DNA from: Schistocerca nitens
Lineage: Eukaryota > Arthropoda > Insecta > Orthoptera > Acrididae
DNA length: 64,000 nt
Assembly (NCBI RefSeq): GCF_023898315.1
Contig: NC_064622.1
Coordinates: forward strand, 353,753,234-353,817,233
Reading direction: 5' to 3'
In this document: positions 55,661 to 64,000 of the stretch, one piece after another
Layout: every line of letters begins with the position of its first letter
Position numbering within the stretch: the stretch's first letter is position 1
The notes under the pieces: generated by a model
The model's input: the letters and a program-made list of their open reading frames with translations, nothing else
What the model was told of the DNA's origin: nothing
Database searches by the model: none
Program-made: the position numbers and the translations under genes

Positions 55661-57540
55661 TGAGGCTCAGGATTCAGTAGCGATCAGGTCGCACGGGGCT
55701 GGAAGACTTCTGATAACAAAAGTCAACGAAACTGCGAATTCATAGTGACAAAAGTAACGAAAAAGAAATGTAAGATATGGTAACCACTCAGCGTCATAAT
55801 GTAACACAACTTCATTACAAGAACCTGACACGCAATTTAAGACGCAGTGTTATAAAGAACAAGAAAGATACCTGGATCTTCGTACTTAGCAGCTGCAGGT
55901 ATAATGTATATTCGCATGACATAGGTAACGATTACGTCGACCATTAGCATCACCAAACCAAGCAAACGAGCGATACTTTGCACACTTACGGTTATGGCCG
56001 GTGACGTCACTTTCCAAGCCGCATGCGCCACCTGTATTCACACTGTATACATCGCACGTTACCATTGAAATGCGGCATTCCTGGAGCACACTAAAATTTC
56101 TGTAAGCATATCCTGTAGGGAATTCACAGCACTGAATCCACGAGGATCACTTGAGTATATGGTAGGAATGTGAGCCTGAAGATGTTAACAGGAACATTCA
56201 AAATTATTATTTTTCTCCAGACAGATGCCGCAGTAGTACAACATTTGAGCCTATCGCGCTGCACACGTACGAAGCACAGAACGACAGATTTTTATTTCAT
56301 CCACTGCCAACGTTGAACCTGCGACTGTGTTTGAACTGTAAGAGCAGGATTGAGACTGCGCATGTCATTAGCATGTAACGTGACTTAACGTGTAACACTT
56401 TTCCTCACATTTTGTGCTAAGGTCGCAACTTTTATAGCACAAGTATTGTTTCCGTTTCAACACATTCATTTATTAGTGCAGGAATGGTGAATAATTGCTA
56501 CTAACAGTAGATCTATGAAATCAGATCTATGTCAAAAGAGTAATTTCTTTTTTATTTTTTAATACGTAAGTAAGTAACGAGACTTTGAAGGCGTTCTACG
56601 TTGGCGACAAACATTCTATTTGCGCCTCTGAATAGTTACTCCTTACATATTCCGACTGTACGGTTTAACTGTTGAATGGCTCGTATGCAAACTGCAACCA
56701 AGAGGCCACATATTGGTGTCTTTTTTTTTTTTACAGTTGAGCGAACGTATCAAAGATCTTGATGCGGCTATCATCTACAAACGTAGCGCATCAAACCAAT
56801 ATTTTTTACCTTTACGTATGTGTGTGTGTGTGTGTTGTGCACATACGAGCTTAAGAAGATGCATTCAAACCAAGCATGGAAAATAGAGAACTATATTCCA
56901 CATTCATGTACAATGGATCCTCTTAAAATACCATAGGCTACTGAAGACTTCCAGATTACATGAGGTGTAAGTAACGAAATATCTTCCCCGTCTCCTAATT
57001 ATATGCGTAGCTCGCCAGGATCAATATAAATCCCATTTTTTCACCCGCACTGCTCTAGCTGCACTTGTTACAATACATTAAGTGCATCTAAGCAGACATT
57101 ATGTTATGTTAGCCTGCAGTGTCTCGAAAGTTGGATGGTGGAAAAATAAAAATAACGGTACTGTAGAACCACGAAGTATGTCGCTTCAGGTTTGTTCTGT
57201 AAAATGGTCTCGACATCCTTACTGTGACAATTCTACATAAAACAAACTATGGAACTTTAATGCGACAAGTGCAGCGAGAACGTTTAACTCAGTAATGCGT
57301 GTGGTCGTAGTTTCAATACAACAACGAGCATCATATCCTGAAGATACTGCAGAACTGCTAAAACGCTAAGGTTGACTGTAACACTTCAGAGTGTGTGCTT
57401 GCTTAAAACAATTCGAGAATCATGAGATAAGTTGTACTTCGAGTATTAATTGCTTTACTCACTAACAGAAAACAAAACGATGCTTTACTCACTGTTACTT
57501 GTAACTGCGTACTGATGATGATGCTGAACTGATCGGGAAT
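55661..57540. other. Unassigned AT-rich stretch
   Basis: Nothing coding. A short (TG)n lies at about 56819-56837. CCTGAAGATACTGCAGAACT near 57341 vaguely resembles the hammerhead-like motif but lacks GAAAC. Confidence 0.4.
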
Positions 57541-57779
57541 ACATGCAGAAAACTATCCACTGCAGTCCACCGCTGAAAATCTTTGTCGTCTCCCGCACTG
57601 ATGATATTAATGGCCTCCAAATTGTGGAACGACACAAAATTCTGCGACACACACACGTGCGTAACACGATGACGGCACCCAAGACGCGGGGCAATTGTCT
57701 TTGTCGGCGGAGCACTAGCACAGAGAACACAGCCTTAACGGAAAGCACGAAGGACGCACAACAGGTACCTGGAACACTT

Positions 57780-58350
57780 CAATGTTCCACCTCCCACAGC
57801 GTCGGCTCGGCGGTTTGCGAGAATAGCGAACGCTGTCGCGGCAGAGTTGGCGCCCCTGGCGCACAGCAGGAGGCTCACAGTGCACTGGCAAAAGCGAGCT
57901 AGTCGGGAAGGCAGGCAGAGCGGCGATGCTCCCGGCCCCGCCGGAAGTGAGCACTTCCTCCGCTAGCTTTTTTCTTGGCGGCCGGCGCGGGCGGCTGCAG
58001 TGGAAGCGGGCGTCGGCAGGCACGTGCGCGCCACGTGACGGTGCCTCGGGCTCCTCGCCTGCTCAGCGTCAAAGGCGGACTGCCGGCGTGCAGCCGCCGC
58101 CGCAGACACCGCAGCGGTCAAAATATTTAACACCGGCGTGGGGCGCACGTCTGCCAACTGCACGCACGCACCAGCCAGCGGCAGGCAACGCGGCGGCCTC
58201 GCTCCCCTCCAAGCACACAACGGTCCCCACTCAGCTGAGCCGCTCACTTCTCTCTCCCCCCCCTCCTCCACTCCCCCCACCAGACACCACCCCACCAACG
58301 CAGACAAAACGCCAAAGCCTTTTCGTTGTACAGGGCTCCCTGCGCGAGTA
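57780..58350. promoter_or_regulatory. GC/CpG-rich segment, possible promoter and first exon
   Basis: The strongest GC/CpG enrichment in the window, ending about 85 bp before the tRNA gene. A TATA-like AAAATATTTAA is at about 58118-58129. On the plus strand GCGA|GTAAGT (donor GT at 58349) and on the minus strand CTACAG|GTAAGG (near 58370) both match splice donors. Long frames on both strands are expected in GC-rich DNA and show no domain. A host promoter is plausible but unproven. Confidence 0.35.
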
Positions 58351-58432
58351 AGTTCCTTGTTCCTTACCTGTAGTGACAGCATAGATTGTGTGCGCAGCTG
58401 ATAACTGGTTTCAGCAAGCAGAAAGTCTGCAA

Positions 58433-58514
58433 GCAGTCGTGGCCGAGTGGTTAAGGCGTCTGACTAGAAATCAGATTCCCTCTGGGAGCGTAGGTTCGAG
58501 TCCTACCGACTGCG
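58433..58514 (+). tRNA. tRNA-Ser (anticodon AGA)
   Basis: An 82-nt intronless class II tRNA. The acceptor stem GCAGTCG pairs perfectly with CGACTGC, and the discriminator base is G, as in eukaryotic tRNA-Ser. D arm TGGCCGAGTGGTTAAGGCG (A box); anticodon stem TCTGA/TCAGA around the loop CTAGAAA, giving AGA; long variable arm TTCCCTCTGGGAGC; T arm GTAGG-TTCGAGT-CCTAC (B box). A T5 run follows 5 nt after the gene. Unlike all the SINE heads here, every stem is intact, so I take this as a functional gene that decodes UCU/UCC serine codons. Confidence 0.96.
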
Positions 58515-58518
58515 AAAA

Positions 58519-58523
58519 TTTTT
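58519..58523 (+). terminator. Pol III terminator of the tRNA gene
   Basis: TTTTT on the plus strand, 4 nt after the discriminator base. Confidence 0.85.
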
Positions 58524-58679
58524 ATTCGTAATAATGACCACACGTGCATCATACTAATAATCAAGGTTAAATACTTGGAGGACATCTTAAGCAGGAATAC
58601 CACTGCTGACAAAGATATGAACAAAATTAGAATCAGTAAAAACCGGCATCTACTCCGTTTCTAAGAGAACTGTAGACAG

Positions 58680-59720
58680 AGAAATCAATAATAACTGATT
58701 TCAATAGCTCCTGCGGAAGATTGAAATGCAAACACTATATAAAATAATTGAAGAAAACGCATAAAACGAAGGGCCTTTTCCATCCTTCACCATCTGTCAC
58801 TCAACCCCATTTCATTTCACTTGTTGCCCCTCTCTTTTTTCCTCCAACTCACTCTCCATCACACTACTATGCACTCATCTTTGCTTCACTCCCCCTCCTT
58901 TAGCACACTCTCTCCCCCCCCCCTCGCAACCTATATATAAAAAAAATTAACACGAACAGTTTCTCAGCAAACCAATAAAAATTGGAAACCAAAATAAAAT
59001 TAGTTTTTACTGGCTTCTTCGTCTTAAGCTTATTGCAATTAACTGACAAGAATTTTACACCAGATGCTTTTGCTTTTATCGTTCTGCAAATTGGATGTGT
59101 ATGTTTTCACATGTAGACTTCTTTTAGATTAAAAACAGCATGTTGTTTATAATGTTGGTGTGCAGTTTGTTAACGGTGTTTCTGCCTTTTGTTTATAAAT
59201 TCTCCAAACCACTGCTTCCTCTCTCTTTGTTAGCAGAGACTGATATCCAAGAAGGTTTGGGGAATATGTAAACAAGTGGCAGAAACAGCGTATGTAAACT
59301 GCACACCAACTGCTGTTTGTTATCTAAAACAGCCAAAAATGTATAAACGTAACGATCAAGTTTGCAGAATGACCACAGAAGATGTTTCATAAATATAATC
59401 GGAAGCGTATGGCGTAAAATTCTCGTCAATTAATTGCAGTAAGCTTAAGACGGAGAAACCAATAATAATTGATTTCAATAGCTGCTACGAAAGATGGAAA
59501 TGCAAACACTATGTAAAATAATTCAAGAAAACGCATAAAAAAGGGCCTTTTCCACCCTTCACCATCTGCCACTCAACCCCATTTCATTTCACTTGTTGCC
59601 CCTCAGTTTTTTCCTCAAACTCACTCTCCATCACATTACTATGTACTTACTATCCACTCGTCTTTGCTTCTCTTCCCCTCCTTCAGCACCCCCCCCCCCA
59701 CCTCCCAACCTACCCATCAC
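58680..59720. repeat. Direct duplication of about 250 bp flanking a hairpin
   Basis: Unit 1 (about 58680-58930) and unit 2 (about 59452-59715) are direct copies. Shared blocks include TGATTTCAATAGCT, ATGCAAACACTAT, GGGCCTTTTCCA, TTCACCATCTG, CACTCAACCCCATTTCATTT and a C run. The roughly 520 bp between them contains the 59080-59372 inverted repeat. Confidence 0.85.
59080..59372. mobile_element. Hairpin-forming inverted repeat
   Basis: Arms 59080-59218 and 59247-59372 are inverted copies (CGTTCTGCAAATTGG, TTGGTGTGCAGTTTG, TTTCTGCC, CTCCAAACC and complements) with a 28-bp loop. Transcribed, it would fold into a stem of about 130 bp. No coding. TSD not defined. Confidence 0.78.
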
Positions 59721-60385
59721 ACCAATTTTAAACTTCATCACCACTCCTCCATTTCTCCCACACAGTATATGAATAAACAGTAACATAATTAACTAGAGTA
59801 ACATACGTATAACGAATTACAGAGCGAGAAACAGATATAGATCAAGAAAAACTAGTGACAATGTGGACAAGACTACAAAACAAGATATACACATAGAAGT
59901 GTGCAAATAAACAGTAAACAATGGTGTACGAAATTGTGCTGTATTAAATGTCAAGAAAGCATAGTTCTGCAAAGCAGCGTTAAATTAAACCATAATTATC
60001 ATTGCCTAACGGAGAAAAGAACCAAAACCGTGCTAGCAAACGTCATTTCCTGATACAGGCGAAAAACCGAGCAGATATAATCGTAAGTAAAAACTAACTA
60101 TCTTCTAACGAACTGTTTTTCGATCTAGAAAACAAATGAATTGTAAATACCTTTAATTACATACCAATGATGATGCTTTGCTGCAGTGAAGCGAAACGCG
60201 TCTGTAGAGAAAAAAACGCATTTTCTCTTAATTGTAATGACAGAACAAAAAACTCTCAGAAATTATTACATATAATTGAAGCGATTTTATAAATTGCCCT
60301 TAGCTACATTAATTGATACATTCTCACACAACTGAACACCCATACACAACTAAAAAAGTTTTTTATTGTTGCAGCCGCACTTCAG
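59721..60385. other. Unassigned with one hammerhead-like motif
   Basis: AT-rich, non-coding. At 60167-60202 the plus strand has ATGATGATGCTT, loop, AAGCGAAACGCGTCTG: stem GCTT/AAGC, then GAAAC-GC-GTC as in the 19839 motif. C3 of the core is A. Confidence 0.4.
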
Positions 60386-60389
60386 ATTC

Positions 60390-61440
60390 GTGCCAAGAGG
60401 GCGCAGCAGTGAGCACTTAAGGCAAGATGGTGACAGGCACCGAGAAAGTGTACGTTGAGCTTGAAATGCATCCACATTAGTTCCTCGTTACAGTGCAACG
60501 CAACTTCAGAAGGAAGTTCAACAAAGATCCATTTACTGACATCTCCATTCGGTGACGGTATGTACGGTTTGGAGCATCAGGATGCCTCTGCAAGAGGAAA
60601 CCAACGGGTCGGCCTGCAGTGAGTGAATAAACGGTTGACTGCTTGCGAGCTGAACACACCACAATCAACCGTTCGGACGATCGTAAGGAGACGACTGAAG
60701 CTGAAGACTTGCCGCTAGCAATTGCTCCAAGCCTTGACTCTGTGACGACGTAAGACGCTTTGGATTTTCGGCACAGTTGCAACAGCTTGTCAAACTCAAT
60801 GAACCAACTTTTTTTGCGAATGGCATAAAGTACAGGCACAATGTGGCGAATCTGGGGGACAGAGAATCCCCACAATATCGTGCAGCACATTTGAGATTCA
60901 CCAAAAGTTAATGTGCTCTATGCATTCTCACAGTTTAAAAGTTTACAGTCCCTTTTCATTCTGAGAAAATACCACTATAGAATATGTGTTTGGACGTGCT
61001 GGAAAATTGGAACATTTCATAACTGGAGACCGATAGTGTGGACTTCATCCACCAGTGGGATGCTGCTACGGACCACTTCCAATATGATGATCGTGGCTTT
61101 TTTAAACAGGAAATGGAGAAACCGGTGGGTCGGTTGTGGTGAGGTTGATGATCAGCAGTTCATGTCATCGCCTCCACTCTCTCCTGACCAATGCGCATGC
61201 GATTTGTTTGTGGGGGGTTATTTTTTAATTGTTTACACTTCCTCTACCAACAAACCTGCCAGAAGTGCGAGCACGCATCGACAGACATGCTGCACTGAAC
61301 GCGGAAATAACTTGATTATCTACTTGATATCTGTAAAATCAGTACGGTGCACATGTGGTGCAACTGTAATATGTCAAAAAACTTTAAAAGTTTTCCTATC
61401 TGTGTGGAAAGCCTTGTGACAATGTGTCAAAACGAGTAAT
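60390..61440 (+). mobile_element. Fossil element with DUF4817/IS630-type transposase
   Basis: Blocks in order on the plus strand: VQRNFRRKFNKDPFTD (HTH), CLCKRKPTGRPAVSE, IWGTENPHNIVQHI and DSPKVNVLYAFSQFK (60850-60950), RNRWVGCGEVDDQQFM and SPPLSPDQCACDLFVGGY (third acidic region, 61120-61220). Frames change repeatedly. The catalytic Asp blocks are not readable. TIRs not found. Confidence 0.72.
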
Positions 61441-61528
61441 ATTACTACTTCAGTCATATTTTAATAACCTTGTATTTATCACTTGAAATTGCTGCTCTTA
61501 CATTGGCAGTGGTTGCAGACAAAATTAC

Positions 61529-62284
61529 TGGATAAAAGGTTCGCCTGTTATGCAAAACACTGTTTCGTCAAGTAGATCCAGACATGTTTCTACACTTTTA
61601 TGCTATCGTCAGTGGGTTTTCTTTCTTCAAATCTGTGAGGCGTAAAAATGTTTTAAGAATAACTAATTTACGAAAATTAGGCCTAAAAACCGTTTTTGTT
61701 TGTTGCTGTGATTATCTTAATTTTACATTATAGTCTTATGCAGAACCTGCTGTACCCCATCATACTCGTACATTGGTAACTTGCCGTTTGCAACTAAATA
61801 TAATTTTGTTTTGTGAAGTTATTTCGCGGCTATATTTACGATTACCCACATTGATCTTTGACAAAATCCTTTTTCGTCCGATTGTGGATCTCAGCAACTC
61901 ACGTGAACGCATACGAAAAAGGATTTTCCAAGTTCTACGTAAGTAATCGCAAATACAGGGGCGAAATATATTCACACAACAAAATTACGTTTCGATGTAA
62001 AGAGTGAGTTAACTCATCAACGAAATTAACATTAACTTCATTTAATTGCAGATGACAAGCTACCAGTACTTGATAATGTACGAATAACCCTATAATATAA
62101 AATTAAGGTAATGACAGCACCTAATAAAAACTGTTTTTAGGCCTAATTTTCATAGAACGGTTATCACAAAATACTTTAAAATATCACAGATTTCAATAAA
62201 GGAAACCCACTGACAAAGGTACTGAAGTGTGTTTGGATCTATATGGAAAAACAGTGTTTTGCGTAACAGGCGGACCTTATATCC
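61529..62284. mobile_element. Doubly nested palindrome
   Basis: Outer arms 61529-61697 and 62125-62284 are inverted copies of about 160 bp (AAGGTTCGCCTGTTATGCAA, AATTAGGCCTAAAAAC and complements). Inside the loop a second pair of inverted arms lies at about 61797-61882 and 61914-62001 (ATAATTTTGTTTTGTGA, TTACGATTAC, AAATCCTTTTTCGT and complements). Each outer arm holds a hammerhead-like core: minus 61581-61612 (CTGACGATAGCATAAAAGTG, TAGAAACATGTC) and a decayed plus copy at 62210-62236. No coding capacity. Confidence 0.75.
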
Positions 62285-62318
62285 AATAACCACGATAAAC
62301 TGCATGTTGGGAAGTTTA

Positions 62319-62722
62319 TCTATACTACTAATGCGAATGTGAAGACAAGTCGTTGTTTAAAGTGAAAAGTGACCGATTTGCTTCAAATTTTTACGCGATA
62401 TTGTACTGAACATTCGGACGGACGTTAGAAAAAAATTCGAAAACTTCCTGACCGATTTACTTCAAACTTTTACATATTACTGTAATGCACATTCGGATGG
62501 ATATGTGATACATAAATATATATGTAATATATACAGTGGAAACGTTTCCACCAAACATTTCGAAAAGTTCTTGACCGATTTACTTCAAATTTTTACACGT
62601 TACTCTAATAAACTATCGAACAGACATAAGGGAGGAGAATGGACAGAGAAAGTGTGAACAGGAGATCCGATCAAATATTCATTTCCCATGTAGCACTATC
62701 GAAGCATTGCCAGGTTTGCTAG
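62319..62722 (+). mobile_element. Short non-autonomous Helitron
   Basis: The 5' end TCTATACTACTAATGCGAAT is typical of insect Helitrons. The 3' end is GCCAGGTTTGCTAG (CTRR). The flanks are A at 62318 and T at 62723, the Helitron insertion rule, with no target duplication. Inside are three diverged units of GACCGATTTACTTCAAATTT spaced about 85-115 bp. A weak AGC/GCT hairpin lies just before the 3' end. Confidence 0.72.
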
Positions 62723-62730
62723 TGTATTAC

Positions 62731-63119
62731 ACAGGGTGTTAGGAACGTAAGTATAGATATTTCTATGGACGACTGAGGAAACGTACTGAACAACATCAGC
62801 ATGTTCTTCTTTGCAAGATAATAATTAAAGCTATTACGGGTAGTATGTTTTCAGGCTGTTTGGTACTGACCAACTATGAGCGGCACAAGCAAGCCATTAA
62901 TGATTATTTTCCCTGGGCTACTGAAGTGTAGGTGTGGGTGTGCAAAACAGACAGTCTATACCGACAAGCGTAGTCCAATTCGTGGAGCAGTTGTAACCAT
63001 TCAGAAAACATCGGGTAGTAAATTATGTTAGATACAATGAAAAACAGCTAACACACTGAAGTGGGTACATATTAATATATCAGTTGTAAAGATATCTTTA
63101 CAACCCCCAACACCCTGTA
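62731..63119. mobile_element. Small TIR element with a perfect palindrome
   Basis: The ends ACAGGGTGTTAGG and CCCAACACCCTGT are inverted, about 390 bp apart, with no coding region between. Near the right end 63083-63104 is a perfect 22-nt palindrome centred on GATATC (GTTGTAAAGAT and complement). Confidence 0.6.
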
Positions 63120-63224
63120 ATGCAACAGAAAACTCGTCGGAGACATGTCTAACGTAAATATTCTAAATTTACATTGCAGTTTTAGATTCGATACCGATAA
63201 CTTCGTTAAATATGACACAGTACG

Positions 63225-63450
63225 ATAAATCTTCGTCTACAGATATATTCCGCAAGCCCCATTCGGAACATGGCGGAGAGTATCTTGTACCACTGCCAGT
63301 CATTGCCGTTCCTATTCCATAAGCAAATGGAGCGAGGAAAAGCTATACTTCTGTAATAGTCCTGATTTCTCTTACCATGTCTTCGCGGCCCTTACGCGAG
63401 ATGTAGACTGGTGGCAGTAGGTTCGTTCTGCAATCTGTCGCAAACGCCGG
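63225..63450 (-). mobile_element. LINE family 4, 3' UTR fragment
   Basis: Plus strand CTACAGATATATTCCGCAAG at the tail, then GGCGGAGAGTATCTTGTACC and ATTTCTCTTACC; it corresponds to the 3' end of the LINE at 3481-5280. Cut at 63450 beside Tc1 family G. Confidence 0.7.
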
Positions 63451-63455
63451 AAATA

Positions 63456-64000
63456 CACACATCAAAAAAAGTTTTGCATCACCCCAGTTCCCAGAACTCC
63501 TGAAGATGACTGTGGATATTGTCTCAAGACACAGTCCCTTTGACTGTTCAAAGATGTCACTAAACCCTCCCAAAGATGTAAACACCATGCATGAGCAGCG
63601 CCTATTAGACGGAGGGTGCCCGACAGCCGATCAGTTCCAGTCATTCCACCAGGAAGGAGGTACACGACTGCAGTTCAACCGTGCCTAAACGGTCAATACT
63701 GCGTATCGATCGCGTCCGCATTGTTACTTTGTGCCAGGAAGGGTTCTCAACAAGGAAAGTGTCCAGGCGTCTCAGAGTGAACCAAAGCGATGTTGTTCGG
63801 ACGTGCAGGAGAGACAGGAACTGTCCATGACATGCCTCGCTCAGTTCGCCCAAAGGCTACTACTGCTGTGGATGACCGTTACCTACGGATTATGTCTCGG
63901 AGGAACCCTGACAGCTACGCCACCATGATGAATAATGCTTTTCGTGCAGCCACAGGACGTCGTGGTACGACTCAAACTGTGCGCAATAGCCTGCATGATG
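63456..64000 (+). mobile_element. Tc1 family G, left part, cut by the window end
   Basis: The left TIR CACATCAAAAAAAGTTTTGC starts next to TA (63454-63455). The plus strand then encodes Tc1 HTH pieces in changing frames: RSIRIDRVRIVTLCQEGFST, RRLRVNQSDVVRTCR and the MSRRNPDSYATMMNNAF region near 63890-63940. The catalytic region would lie beyond 64000. A small deletion after CAGAACTCCTGAAGAT is inferred from the fragment at 32256-32440. Confidence 0.85.

Noticed and set aside
57341-57372. Another hammerhead-like motif (CTGAAGATACTGC...)
   Set aside because: It lacks GAAAC, and the stem is weak; not counted.
57715-58382. Overlapping 87-141-codon frames on both strands
   Set aside because: Low stop frequency in GC-rich DNA explains them; compositions are biased and domains absent.
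63343-63588. Minus frames over the Tc1 family G start
   Set aside because: Antisense shadows of LINE 3' UTR and Tc1 sequence.
1-64000. piRNA cluster
   Set aside because: The window is rich in nested TE fossils, but orientations are mixed and no promoter or small-RNA evidence can be read from sequence alone.

Overview
This window looks like insect chromosomal DNA, most likely from a short-horned grasshopper or locust (Orthoptera, Schistocerca-like). I infer that from the density and style of the repeats: many Tc1/mariner-superfamily transposons, 5'-truncated LINEs, and tRNA-derived SINEs of several families with clean target-site duplications. The species is inferred by recalling these repeat families, not from a database search. 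I found no host protein-coding gene with a recognisable domain. The only gene I consider intact is a tRNA-Ser(AGA) at 58433-58514.

Layout. 1-9 kb: an internally deleted mariner (557-1475), two minus-strand LINE fragments, SINEs, a long-TIR Tc1/mariner-superfamily element with a DUF4817-type transposase (5296-6821), and a LINE endonuclease fragment. 9-17 kb: scattered SINEs, a GC-rich segment (12.9-13.5 kb), an internally deleted Tc1 (13671-14827) and a LINE. 17-22 kb: two Tc1 relics, the second carrying a SINE and a palindromic unit, then microsatellites. 22.8-24.6 kb: a mariner interrupted only by a solo LTR. 24.7-30 kb: three Tc1 relics, a 1.1 kb palindrome and SINEs. 31-41 kb: fossil transposases, nested insertions (mariner in DUF4817-type element; Tc1 in Tc1), a Penelope-like (PLE) fragment with RT and GIY-YIG remnants (39330-40012) and another mariner. 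42-56 kb: LINEs, SINEs, Tc1 and mariner relics. 57.8-58.5 kb: GC-rich segment plus the tRNA gene. 59-64 kb: hairpin element, DUF4817-type fossil, a doubly nested palindrome, a short Helitron, a small TIR element, a LINE 3' end and the start of a Tc1 cut by the window edge.

Most interesting pattern. A hammerhead-ribozyme-like core (CTGANGA, one extra base, short stem-loop, GAAAC, RY, GT) recurs at six or seven loci. At three of these it sits in both arms of an inverted repeat. One such unit carries an 11-bp target-site duplication, as a retroelement would. Because the window also holds a PLE coding fragment, and PLE terminal repeats are known to carry hammerhead motifs, I propose these palindromes are PLE-derived non-autonomous units.

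The elements do not form a pathway. Their relations are stratigraphic: nested insertions with duplicated target sites let the order of insertion be read at many places.
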